Position numbers and translations under genes: made by a program
In this document: positions 53,839 to 62,715 of the stretch, one piece after another
Layout: every line of letters starts with the position of its first letter
Position numbering within the stretch: position 1 is the stretch's first letter
Notes under the pieces: model-generated
Database searches by the model: none
Told to the model about the DNA's origin: nothing
Seen by the model: only the letters and a program-made list of their open reading frames with translations
NCBI GenBank assembly: GCA_910585285.1
Contig: CAJUDL010000002.1
Coordinates: 62,001-126,000, forward strand
Direction of reading: 5' to 3'
Length of the DNA: 64,000 bases
Source: an uncultured Muribaculaceae bacterium
GTDB taxonomy: Bacteria > Bacteroidota > Bacteroidia > Bacteroidales > Muribaculaceae

Positions 53839-55797
53839 TTAAGCGTCAATATTTGCATAGGTTGCGTGCGCTTCGATGAAATCACGTCGCGGACCTACTT
53901 CTTCACCCATAAGCATTGAGAATGTACGGTCAGCCTCAGCGGCATTTGTGAGTGTAACCTGCTTGAGCATACGGTTCTCAGGATCCATGGTAGTTTCCCA
54001 AAGTTGTTCCGGGTTCATCTCACCAAGACCTTTATATCGCTGCAAAACAAGGCGATTACGCTCTCCATTGCATTTGTCATCTACAAAACGCTGCACCTGC
54101 TGATCTGTCCAGCAGTATTCCTCCACATTCTTTTTACCCTTCAGAGAGCATTTATACAACGGAGGCGTGGCTATATAGAGATAACCATTGTCGATGATAG
54201 GACGCATTCTGCGATAGAAGAATGTCATCAGAAGGGTAGCGATATGCGCACCGTCGACATCGGCATCGGTCATGATTATAATCTTATGATAACGAAGCTT
54301 CGTCATGTTCGGAGCCTTGGAATCCTCCTCAGTGCCGATTGTCACGCCCAATGCCTTGTACATATTCACGATCTCATCAGAATTCAACACCTTATGGTCC
54401 ATGGCTTTCTCCACGTTCAGGATCTTACCGCGCAATGGCAGAATAGCCTGGAACCTCGGATTACGACCCTGTTTTGCAGATCCACCTGCAGAATCTCCCT
54501 CCACGAGGAAAAGCTCACATTCCACAGCGTCACGGCTCTTGCAGGAAGCCAATTTACCGGGCAGTCCGGCACCCGACAACGGACTCTTGCTCTGCACGCG
54601 CATTCTCGCACTGTATGCGGCATGACGAGCCTGCGCAGCAAGCATAACCTTATTGACGATGGTCTTTGCCTGTGCGGGATGCTCTTCAAGATAATAGCGC
54701 AATGCCTCGCTCACAGCACTCTGAACCACGCCTCCGACCTCATTGTTTCCGAGTTTGGTCTTTGTCTGACCCTCAAACTGTGGCTCGGCAACCTTCACGG
54801 AGATAACAGCTGTGAGACCATCGCGGAAGTCTTCTTTTGAAAGCTCGATCTTGAGTTTGTCAAGAAGATGGTTGTCATCGGCATATTTCTTGAGGGTTGT
54901 GGTCAGACCTCGGCGGAAGCCCGTAAGATGCGTACCACCCTCTATTGTGTTGATATTATTGACGTAAGAATATATATTTTCGTTGAAGTCGGTATTATAG
55001 GTCATCGCCACCTCGATAGGCACTCCGCCACGCTCAGTGTTGAGGTGGATAATATCTTCGATCAGCGGCTCTTTCCCTTCGTCGATATATTTCACGAATT
55101 CCTTCAGACCTTCAGCGCTATGGAACACATCATGACGAGGATTTCCCTCTTCGTCGCGAACGCGCTCATCGGTGAGTGTCAGCGTTATTCCTGCGTTCAA
55201 GAAAGCAAGGTCGCGCAGACGGTTGGCAAGCGTCTCATAATCATAGATTGTCTCGCTGAAGATAGAGGCATCCGGGTGAAAGAGAATGGTTGTTCCCGTG
55301 TGATCGGTCTCGGATATCACCTGCAGATCGCATGTCGGTTTACCATAGGCATATTCCTGCATATGGACCTTACCATCGCGATGGATTTCTGCGCGCAGAT
55401 AGTCTGACAGAGCATTTACACAGCTCACGCCAACTCCGTGAAGACCTCCTGAAACCTTATAGGAACCTTTGTCGAATTTACCTCCGGCATGCAGCACAGT
55501 CAGAACAACCTCAAGCGCAGGTTTGTGCATCTTCTCATGCATGTCAACCGGTATACCACGACCATTATCCACAACCTTGATGGAATTGTCTTCAAGAATG
55601 GTGACATCTATTTTATTGGCAAAACCGGCAAGAGCCTCGTCGATCGAGTTGTCGACAACTTCGTAAACCAAATGATGCAAGCCGCGCACACCAGTGTCGC
55701 CAATATACATAGACGGGCGTTTACGCACCGCCTCAAGTCCTTCAAGCACCTGGATATTATCCGCTTGATATCTTTTCTCTTCTTCTTCTGTTGCCAT
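53839..55797 (-). CDS. gyrB: DNA gyrase subunit B
   Basis: A 652-residue protein from the ATG at 55797 (MATEEEEKRYQADNIQVLEG). An in-frame extension to 55875 is hydrophobic then basic and not part of GyrB. Features: GHKL ATPase (KRPSMYIGD, YEVVDNSIDEALAGF, GRGIPVD, HAGGKFDKGSYKVSGGLHGVG), transducer domain, TOPRIM EGDSAGGSAKQGR and DADVDGAHIATLL, and C-terminal QRYKGLGEMNPEQLWETTM. It supplies ATP-driven negative supercoiling with GyrA. A TAAATTTG box lies upstream (55846-55853, minus). Confidence 0.95.
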   Translation of the reverse strand: MATEEEEKRYQADNIQVLEGLEAVRKRPSMYIGDTGVRGLHHLVYEVVDNSIDEALAGFANKIDVTILEDNSIKVVDNGRGIPVDMHEKMHKPALEVVLTVLHAGGKFDKGSYKVSGGLHGVGVSCVNALSDYLRAEIHRDGKVHMQEYAYGKPTCDLQVISETDHTGTTILFHPDASIFSETIYDYETLANRLRDLAFLNAGITLTLTDERVRDEEGNPRHDVFHSAEGLKEFVKYIDEGKEPLIEDIIHLNTERGGVPIEVAMTYNTDFNENIYSYVNNINTIEGGTHLTGFRRGLTTTLKKYADDNHLLDKLKIELSKEDFRDGLTAVISVKVAEPQFEGQTKTKLGNNEVGGVVQSAVSEALRYYLEEHPAQAKTIVNKVMLAAQARHAAYSARMRVQSKSPLSGAGLPGKLASCKSRDAVECELFLVEGDSAGGSAKQGRNPRFQAILPLRGKILNVEKAMDHKVLNSDEIVNMYKALGVTIGTEEDSKAPNMTKLRYHKIIIMTDADVDGAHIATLLMTFFYRRMRPIIDNGYLYIATPPLYKCSLKGKKNVEEYCWTDQQVQRFVDDKCNGERNRLVLQRYKGLGEMNPEQLWETTMDPENRMLKQVTLTNAAEADRTFSMLMGEEVGPRRDFIEAHATYANIDA

Positions 55798-55915
55798 ATC
55801 TGGTAGTATCTTTGTCAGTCTTTTTTCTGATGCTGTTTTAACATACAAATTTAATAAAAAAAACTGACATTTCACCCATTTCGATCCACCAAATACCTCT
55901 CAATGATAAAAAAAG

Positions 55916-55939
55916 ATCCTCCCTTGCACAAGGGAGGAT
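55916..55939 (-). terminator. Terminator of the acpP-fabF operon
   Basis: ATCCTCCCTT (55916-55925) and AAGGGAGGAT (55930-55939) pair perfectly around GCAC. Read on the minus strand it is followed by CTTTTTTT. Confidence 0.88.
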
Positions 55940-55983
55940 ACGATGCGATTTTTATAAAAATTGCACTGCGTTCTTACGCCGTA

Positions 55984-57249
55984 TTAATCTTTATATTTCT
56001 TGAGGATCACGGAAGCGTTGTGACCACCGAAACCGAACGTGTTCGAAAGGACAGTATTCAGTTCGCGCGGCTGCGCCTCGTTGAATGTGAAGTTAAGGTT
56101 GTAGTCAATTTCAGGATCGTTGTCTCCCTCCACATGATTGATTGTGGGAGGCACGATATTGTCATTGAGAGCCTTGACACTGAGAAGCGCTTCAAGAGCA
56201 CCTGCCGCGCCAAGGAGATGACCTGTCATCGACTTGGTGGAGCTTAGATTCATCTTATATGCGTGATCACCGAAAACCTTAAGGATGGCTTTCACTTCAC
56301 CGCGGTCGCCCACGGGAGTTGATGTGCCGTGCATGTTGATGTAATCTATGTCCTCAGGCTTCATGCCTGCATCTTTCAAAGCGTTTTCCATACCGATCAC
56401 GGCACCCAGTCCATCGGGATGAGTAGCAGTGATATGGTAAGCATCCGCACTGATGCCACCACCGGCAACCTCGGCATAGATATGCGCACCGCGAGCCTTG
56501 GCGTGCTCAAGTTCTTCAAGCACAAGGGCTGCAGCACCCTCTCCTATCACGAATCCATCGCGTGAACCGCTGAAAGGACGTGATGCCGTTTCACATTCGT
56601 CATTACGGGTGGAGAGCGCCTTCATCGAGTTGAAGCCACCCACACCTGCGGGAAATACCGCTGCTTCGGCGCCACCTGTCACAATTGCGTCTGCCATACC
56701 CAGACGGATATAGTTGTATGCGTCGATAAGGGCATGGTTTGAAGAAGCACAAGCCGATACGGTAGCAAAGTTCGGACCGCGGAACTCATGGTCTATAGAG
56801 ATATGACCGGCAGCAATGTCGGCAATCATCTTGGGGATGAAGAAGGGATTGTATTTGGGACCCTGCTCCGCACCATGAATTGCAAAATAGCCAGCCTCCT
56901 CCTCGAAAGTATGGAGACCGCCGATACCGGCTGCGAATATCACGCCGACACGGTTTTTATCGACTCCTTCGCCTTCAAGACCTGCATCTTCGATAGCCTC
57001 GTCCGCTGCCTTCAGAGCATACATTGCGTAAAGGTCAAGCTGACGTGCCTTCTTGCGGTCGAAATGCTCCGCAGGATCAAAGCCCTTGACCTCGCATGCG
57101 AACTGGGTCTTGAATTTGCTTGCGTCGAAGTGTGTAATCGGGTTGGCACCGCTCTTGCCAGCCTTGGCATTCTCCCAAGTAGTGGCTACATCATTGCCGA
57201 TCGGAGTCAACGCCCCGAGACCCGTTATTACAACTCTCTTTAATTCCAT
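55984..57249 (-). CDS. fabF: 3-oxoacyl-ACP synthase II (KAS II)
   Basis: A 421-residue condensing enzyme for fatty acid elongation. Catalytic Cys lies in TVSACASSNHA (about residue 167), His in INMHGTSTPVGD and His in KSMTGHLLGAAGALE. It opens with KRVVITGLGALTPIGND and ends with NTFGFGGHNASVIL, as in FabF. It follows acpP by 9 bases in one operon. The rnc gene that often follows fabF in Bacteroidetes is absent; a terminator ends the unit. Confidence 0.96.
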   Translation of the reverse strand: MELKRVVITGLGALTPIGNDVATTWENAKAGKSGANPITHFDASKFKTQFACEVKGFDPAEHFDRKKARQLDLYAMYALKAADEAIEDAGLEGEGVDKNRVGVIFAAGIGGLHTFEEEAGYFAIHGAEQGPKYNPFFIPKMIADIAAGHISIDHEFRGPNFATVSACASSNHALIDAYNYIRLGMADAIVTGGAEAAVFPAGVGGFNSMKALSTRNDECETASRPFSGSRDGFVIGEGAAALVLEELEHAKARGAHIYAEVAGGGISADAYHITATHPDGLGAVIGMENALKDAGMKPEDIDYINMHGTSTPVGDRGEVKAILKVFGDHAYKMNLSSTKSMTGHLLGAAGALEALLSVKALNDNIVPPTINHVEGDNDPEIDYNLNFTFNEAQPRELNTVLSNTFGFGGHNASVILKKYKD

Positions 57250-57258
57250 GAAACTTGA

Positions 57259-57495
57259 TTATTTGCTGTGTTCCTCGATATAGCTGATGGCGTCGCCAAC
57301 AGTCGAGATCTTCTCTGCATCTGCGTCGGGAATGGTGATGTCAAATTCTTTCTCGAACTCCATGATGAGCTCTACGGTGTCGAGTGAGTCTGCGCCGAGA
57401 TCCTTGCTGAATTCAGCTGTAGGTGTTACTTCATTCTCATCTACTGTGAGTTTGTCAACGATGATCTCTTTTACTCTTTTTTCAATGTCTGACAT
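57259..57495 (-). CDS. acpP: Acyl carrier protein
   Basis: A 78-residue acidic helical protein with the phosphopantetheine site Ser37 in LGADSLDTVELIM. It carries growing acyl chains to FabF, encoded directly downstream, and probably also supplies the GNAT acyltransferase encoded elsewhere in the window. Confidence 0.97.
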   Translation of the reverse strand: MSDIEKRVKEIIVDKLTVDENEVTPTAEFSKDLGADSLDTVELIMEFEKEFDITIPDADAEKISTVGDAISYIEEHSK

Positions 57496-57628
57496 ATCAA
57501 TAAGATTTTAGTTGTTAATGATTTTTTCTTATTTTTCTTTATTTCAGACTGCAAAGTAAATCAAAATATTTCAATTATGGAAATTTTTCCACAAAATGTG
57601 CACAATTTTTTTATTTATGTGCATGGTT

Positions 57629-57717
57629 TTAGGCTTTAGGTTTTAGTCTTTAGGCCTTAGATGCTTCGCCAAATGGTTACAACATCTAAGGCCTAATATC
57701 TAATGCCTAAAGCCTAA
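57629..57717. repeat. TTAGGC-type inverted repeat with 35-base arms
   Basis: Arms 57629-57663 and 57683-57717 match at 30 of 35 positions as reverse complements (shared blocks TTAGGCTTTAGG and TTAGGCCTTAGATG), with a 19-base loop. It lies one base from the korB stop codon. The rest of the 223-base gap to acpP shows only AT-rich sequence. Confidence 0.9.
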
Positions 57718-57718
57718 G

Positions 57719-58744
57719 CTAAACTATCTCCCAGCTCTCACAGGTCTTGAGAATCATGTCGCGAAGGGAAGTAAAGCCTTTCTTCTCCTTTACCTCTGCC
57801 ACCTGACGCTCAACCTCAGCCTCATAAGTAGGAGCCTGATAATCACGGATCACACCGAGAGCAACAGGAAGTTCATGACCATCCATCATGGCAAGCTGCT
57901 GCTGAAGGAAATTCTGCTCGCAGTGAGCGTCATGCACAAGAACATCATCAAGAGTATAACCGTCTTCTCCAATTGTCACGGCTTTAAGACCGAAACCGTC
58001 CTGAACAAGACCCTTCTCCATATTCTTGCCGAAAAGCATCTTTTCTCCGTGGCGAAGAAGAATCGTATGGTCCGCACGTTGCTCCTTATCCGTGAAATAA
58101 GAATGGATACCATTGTTGAAGATGACACAGTTCTGAAGCACCTCTACAACAGCCGCGCCCTTATGACGGGCAGCTGCTACCATGCAATCGCGTGTGATGT
58201 CGAGCGTGATGTCTATGCCCCGGGCAAAGAAATTGCCGCGCGCGCCAAAACAAAGCTCGGCGGGAATGAAGGGATCCTCAACAGTGCCGTAAGGGCTGGA
58301 TTTCGTAACTGCTCCGCGATCAGAAGTCGGTGAATACTGACCTTTTGTCAGACCGTAGATCTTATTATTGAAAAGGAGCATGTTGATATCGATATTCCTG
58401 CGGATGGCATGGATGAAATGATTGCCTCCAATCGCCAGTCCGTCGCCGTCGCCTGATATCTGCCATACGGTAAGCTCCGGGTTCGCGGTCTTAACACCGG
58501 TTGCGATTGCCGCAGCGCGACCATGAATCGTGTGCATGCCATAGGTATTCATGTAATAAGGGAGGCGTGAGGAACAACCGATACCTGAAATGACGGCTGT
58601 ATCCTTTGGTGCGATTCCAAGCACCGCCATTGCCTTGTGAAGCACATTGAGGATGGCATGGTCACCACAGCCGGGACACCAGCGGGCATTCTGGCTGTTC
58701 TTATAATCGGCGGGCGTATAGCCCGTAGTCTTAGTCTCTTCCAT
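57719..58744 (-). CDS. korB: 2-oxoglutarate (2-oxoacid):ferredoxin oxidoreductase, beta subunit
   Basis: A 341-residue thiamine-diphosphate subunit. It has WCPGCGDHAILN near residue 18 (cluster-type cysteines), and the TPP/Mg motif ISGDGDGLAIGGNHFIHA with NNKIYGLTKGQ. With the alpha subunit encoded upstream it converts 2-oxoglutarate plus CoA to succinyl-CoA and CO2, reducing ferredoxin, a key anaerobic step. The 2-oxoglutarate assignment follows the common Bacteroidales KorAB; another 2-oxoacid is possible. A long inverted repeat follows its stop. Confidence 0.92.
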   Translation of the reverse strand: MEETKTTGYTPADYKNSQNARWCPGCGDHAILNVLHKAMAVLGIAPKDTAVISGIGCSSRLPYYMNTYGMHTIHGRAAAIATGVKTANPELTVWQISGDGDGLAIGGNHFIHAIRRNIDINMLLFNNKIYGLTKGQYSPTSDRGAVTKSSPYGTVEDPFIPAELCFGARGNFFARGIDITLDITRDCMVAAARHKGAAVVEVLQNCVIFNNGIHSYFTDKEQRADHTILLRHGEKMLFGKNMEKGLVQDGFGLKAVTIGEDGYTLDDVLVHDAHCEQNFLQQQLAMMDGHELPVALGVIRDYQAPTYEAEVERQVAEVKEKKGFTSLRDMILKTCESWEIV

Positions 58745-58780
58745 TGTCAGTTAGAGTTTTTGATGGAGTCTATACTTCCG

Positions 58781-60634
58781 TTAATTATTATTCATATGGT
58801 TAATCACACCCTCCACAACCTCGCTGACGAGGAAGGGCTGACCTTCGATCTTGTTGATGCGGAGGATTTCCTTGCCGGGAAGATGCATCTGGAGATAGTC
58901 GGCAAACATACCGGTATTGAGCTCGGCAACGATAATTCTCTTGTATTTTGACAGAACCTCAACGGCATTCTCTGGAAGCGGGTTGATATAACGGAACTGC
59001 CAGAATGCCACCTTATGCCCGGAAGCGTTAAGCTCGGTAGCGGCTGTGAGGAGATGACCATAGGTTCCACCCCATCCGACAAGGATCGTATCCGCATCTT
59101 CATCAAACATGGGTTCCATCTTTGGAATATCGCGGGCAATGCGGGCAACTTTCTCCTTGCGAGCCTCCACCATGCGGGCATGGTTCTTGGCATCAGTGGA
59201 TATGACGGATGTCTTGAAATCCTTCTCAAGACCGCCCACGCGGTGCATTCCGTTCTCCATTCCGGGTATAGACCAATAACGCACCATTGTCTCGGGATCA
59301 CGGTCATAAGGTTTCCAGCCATTCTCAAGCTGCTCGGGAGTAACAAAAGGCACTTTTATCTCCGGATAATCATCTTTCTCCGGTACGCGCCATGCTGAAG
59401 ATCCATTACCTATAAATGCATCTGTCAAAAGAATTACGGGAGTCATATGCTCGATCGCGATGCGGCAAGCCTGGAATGCCATCTCGAAGCAATCGGTCGG
59501 GCTGACAGCGGAAAGCACGCAGAGTGGCGACTCGCCGTTTCTGCCATAAAGAGCCTGCATGAGGTCGGTCTGCTCTGTCTTGGTAGGAAGACCGGTCGAA
59601 GGTCCGCCACGCTGCACGTCGATCACCACAAGCGGAAGCTCTGCCATAACAGCAAGACCTATACCCTCCGATTTCAGTGCGAGACCGGGTCCGGAAGTCG
59701 AAGTCACTGCAAGATGACCAGCATATGATGCGCCAATTGCGGAGCATACACCGGCTATCTCATCTTCCATCTGACAAGCTTTCACGCCAAGGTCCTTGCG
59801 TTTTGCGAGTTCATGAAGAATATCAGTGGCTGGGGTAATGGGATATGATCCGAGGAAAAGGGGACGTCCGCTCTTCTCGGAAGCCATGATAAGACCCCAG
59901 GCGGTTGCCGTATTTCCCGTAACGTCGATATAGGTTCCTTTCTCTGCTGATGCAGTCTCAATGCGATACACAGGCATCGAGCTGTGAGTGTTGTGTCCGT
60001 AGTCCCAACCGGCTCTCACAACTTTTGCATTAGCCTCGTAGATAGCCGGTTTCTTGGCGAATTTTGCCTGCAGCTTCTTCAACACGCTCTCAACCGGACG
60101 ATCAAACAGCCAGCAGATGATACCCAACGCAAGCATGTTCTTGCATTTCATCATCCCCTTCTGATCAAGACCGGAGTCCGCAAGAGTGGATTTGAGAAGA
60201 GTTGTCATCGGCACGAGCATTATTCTCGCAGGATTAATGCCAAGTTCGGCAACTGGATCGGAAGTGGCATATTCTGCCTTCTTCAGATTCTGCTCAGTGA
60301 AGGAATCGCCGTCGCAGACAATGATCCCGTCCGGTTTCAGGTAACGGAGATTGGTCTTTAGCGCCGCAGGGTTCATTGCCACCAATACATCCGCCTGATC
60401 GCCGGGTGTATGCACATCCTTACCTACGCTTACCTGATAACCGGAGACACCGCTCAACGATCCCTGCGGAGCGCGTATCTCAGCCGGATAATCGGGAAAT
60501 GTAGAAATCTGATTCCCTTCCCCTGCTGAAATGTTGGAGAAGATATTTCCGGCAAGCTGCATGCCGTCGCCGGAATCACCGGCAAAGCGAATCACCACCT
60601 TGTCGATGGTCTTGACATTCGTTTCTTGTAACAT
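58781..60634 (-). CDS. korA: 2-oxoglutarate (2-oxoacid):ferredoxin oxidoreductase, fused gamma-alpha subunit
   Basis: A 617-residue protein from the ATG at 60634 (MLQETNVKTIDKVV); an upstream in-frame ATG would add 34 polar residues with no family match. Residues 10-190 form the gamma domain (VVIRFAGDSGDGMQLAGN, DVLVAMNPAALKTN). From about 230 comes the alpha domain (LGSYPITPATDILHEL, EDEIAGVCSAIGASYAG, STSGPGLALKSEGIGLA), then the C-terminal transketolase-like part (VGWGGTYGHL, LNTGMFADYL). It is 36 bases upstream of korB and forms the enzyme with it. Confidence 0.93.
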   Translation of the reverse strand: MLQETNVKTIDKVVIRFAGDSGDGMQLAGNIFSNISAGEGNQISTFPDYPAEIRAPQGSLSGVSGYQVSVGKDVHTPGDQADVLVAMNPAALKTNLRYLKPDGIIVCDGDSFTEQNLKKAEYATSDPVAELGINPARIMLVPMTTLLKSTLADSGLDQKGMMKCKNMLALGIICWLFDRPVESVLKKLQAKFAKKPAIYEANAKVVRAGWDYGHNTHSSMPVYRIETASAEKGTYIDVTGNTATAWGLIMASEKSGRPLFLGSYPITPATDILHELAKRKDLGVKACQMEDEIAGVCSAIGASYAGHLAVTSTSGPGLALKSEGIGLAVMAELPLVVIDVQRGGPSTGLPTKTEQTDLMQALYGRNGESPLCVLSAVSPTDCFEMAFQACRIAIEHMTPVILLTDAFIGNGSSAWRVPEKDDYPEIKVPFVTPEQLENGWKPYDRDPETMVRYWSIPGMENGMHRVGGLEKDFKTSVISTDAKNHARMVEARKEKVARIARDIPKMEPMFDEDADTILVGWGGTYGHLLTAATELNASGHKVAFWQFRYINPLPENAVEVLSKYKRIIVAELNTGMFADYLQMHLPGKEILRINKIEGQPFLVSEVVEGVINHMNNN

Positions 60635-60816
60635 CACGAAAGTTGTTATTGTGTTTTGGTATAGATTGTCAGAGGATTGTTTCCTTCTTATACTTTCCAA
60701 TTCATAGCTGCTGTTCAATTTGTCATCTGAAAGCAAAGCTTCTCAATGACACCTTATGAAAAGCTTGGCAAATTAACATTTTATTCCTCAATTCCCCAAA
60801 TATTTTTGCAATAAAA

Positions 60817-60848
60817 ATTCCCCATCTGCTTTAAAGCATACGGGGAAT
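60817..60848 (-). terminator. Terminator of the endonuclease genes
   Basis: ATTCCCC (60817-60823) pairs with GGGGAAT (60842-60848), and the loop contains the palindrome TGCTTTAAAGCA (60827-60838). Read on the minus strand a T-run follows. The rest of the gap up to the korA start shows no other feature. Confidence 0.82.
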
Positions 60849-60875
60849 CTATTTGTTTTGAATAATTATTGAATT

Positions 60876-62708
60876 TTATCGTATATGAACCTTCACAGCC
60901 TCTCCGTTTGCCTTGACGGCGACATAAATTCCGGGAGTCAAAGCTCTGCCTGAAACGCGGCGACCATTCAGATCAAACACCATTCCCCCTTCGGGCATGA
61001 TTATATCTCTGCCATCGATCACAATCGGAGCATTTTTCTCGACCTGAATCTCACCAACCGAAGAAGAACCGTCATCAAAGCCTTTGAATTTATAAAGCGT
61101 CACACCTCCCTGATTTGAGGAATAATTCAGGAAACGCGGATTAGTCTTGTTGTATTGCAACCAGCCAGGAGTTGCACCGAAATCTATCTTTGCTTTCCCG
61201 TCTGCTTCGATGCTCACGTTTGCCATGGTTCCCTGATTTGCATCAAGCTTCATCTTTTTAGCCGCAGTTGCAAACCAATATCCCTTGGATGCTCCGTGAA
61301 TATCATTGACATTAAGCGTATAGCCGGTAGCGCCAGTTACAAATTTCACTACTGCTGCACCTTCCGGAATGACTATGATATCTGAATTTGTATCATCATT
61401 GCGAAATGCAGGGAATCCGGCATCGGGCATAAAGCCGTTCGATTGGAAAGTGCATCCCATCACATTTCTGTTGTCGGCTGCCACAATCAAATAATAGCCA
61501 TCAGTGTCAACTTTCTCGCCGGCAACAACCGGAGTCCAAACCGCCTCGGAATAATCAACCACACTCGGGTCCTTTGCCGTCATTGTCACGGTCACTATCG
61601 AACTTCGCAGTGATCTTCCATCCAAATCCTTCTGCGTATATGCTTTTACAGTGTGCTTCACACCATTGGCTGTCGCCGAGGGCAGAGAAATCCTGTCGCC
61701 GTAACGCTGATATGCACCTCCGTCAAGACTTATCCAGAGTTCACCATCATAGGTATTGAACCTAAGATCGCGCTCGCCCCAATAAGAGCCGGCATATGTG
61801 TTGACATCAGTGATACGCACATCCTCAGCCACAGGATCCACAGGGCGGTTCACTGCCACAGCCTCAGTCCCGGAGAGCGTGAAGGCATCACCCTTCCGGT
61901 CGCCCCAGATATATTCGGCAAGAGTGGGATAATCAATAAATGGATTCCTGTTTTTCTGACATTTGAAAATCTCTTCATTGCGGTTTATCTCTTTTGCATC
62001 AACAGGGTCTTCTTCAGCCCATTTCAAAAGCATCGAAGCAGCCCACGGCTGAAGATCGATCTTGCCCCCGGTGATTGTATAGAGAGCCTCCCCTCCTTTG
62101 TCTTCACGCCAGGGAATATCATCGTAGGCGGTCATGATGTAGAAATAGGCGCGGGCAAAATCACCCTTGTATTCATCTGCCGGCTCAAACACTTTCGACG
62201 CACCCCCGCCATAACCCGCCGCAGGTGTGCCAACAAGAATCAGTCCATTGTCATATGATGGATTTGATCCTACAATCCCAAGCGGATTACTGGATTTCGC
62301 AACATTCGCCTCCGCATTCGATGGGTTCAGATGAAAGAGATCCTGATAAGCCTGCACGCTTCCGGATTCTCCTCCCCACCATGAATTGGCTACTGAATGC
62401 TCTATATTAAGCGACAGATGCCCGTTTTCAACATATATCAGTTTGTTGGAATACATATCCCACCACGCCGCCTTCCCCTGGATCATTCTGACATCGGTAA
62501 ACTCAAACGCCTGCCAGGTCTTGAAGGAGGTATGTCCCTCGCCATATCCAATCGAGACGAAATCGTCAGGTATCGCCACCCTCTTTACCGCCTCTTTCAA
62601 GGCAGAGCCGCTTTTACCCTCCAGCAACGAATAATATCCCGCCGGAGCCTCAGCCATAAGTGCCAGCGCACCTGCAGCCATCATCATTCCCGATATCAGC
62701 TTTCTCAT
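60876..62708 (-). CDS. Secreted endonuclease I family nuclease with T9SS tail
   Basis: A 610-residue protein with a signal peptide (SGMMMAAGALALMAEA). The endonuclease I (Vvn/EndA-like) core spans about 20-290: LNIEHSVANSWWGG with the presumed catalytic His, AYQDLFHLNPSNAEAN, DFARAYFYIMTAYDD, NRNPFIDYPTLAEYIWG. A chitobiase-like sandwich (about 315-385) and another beta domain (about 400-555) follow, then a T9SS-type end (MPEGGMVFDLNGRRVSG, LTPGIYVAV). It probably cuts extracellular DNA for nutrition or biofilm turnover. It starts 7 bases after a paralogue. Confidence 0.88.
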   Translation of the reverse strand: MRKLISGMMMAAGALALMAEAPAGYYSLLEGKSGSALKEAVKRVAIPDDFVSIGYGEGHTSFKTWQAFEFTDVRMIQGKAAWWDMYSNKLIYVENGHLSLNIEHSVANSWWGGESGSVQAYQDLFHLNPSNAEANVAKSSNPLGIVGSNPSYDNGLILVGTPAAGYGGGASKVFEPADEYKGDFARAYFYIMTAYDDIPWREDKGGEALYTITGGKIDLQPWAASMLLKWAEEDPVDAKEINRNEEIFKCQKNRNPFIDYPTLAEYIWGDRKGDAFTLSGTEAVAVNRPVDPVAEDVRITDVNTYAGSYWGERDLRFNTYDGELWISLDGGAYQRYGDRISLPSATANGVKHTVKAYTQKDLDGRSLRSSIVTVTMTAKDPSVVDYSEAVWTPVVAGEKVDTDGYYLIVAADNRNVMGCTFQSNGFMPDAGFPAFRNDDTNSDIIVIPEGAAVVKFVTGATGYTLNVNDIHGASKGYWFATAAKKMKLDANQGTMANVSIEADGKAKIDFGATPGWLQYNKTNPRFLNYSSNQGGVTLYKFKGFDDGSSSVGEIQVEKNAPIVIDGRDIIMPEGGMVFDLNGRRVSGRALTPGIYVAVKANGEAVKVHIR

Positions 62709-62715
62709 AATTCTA

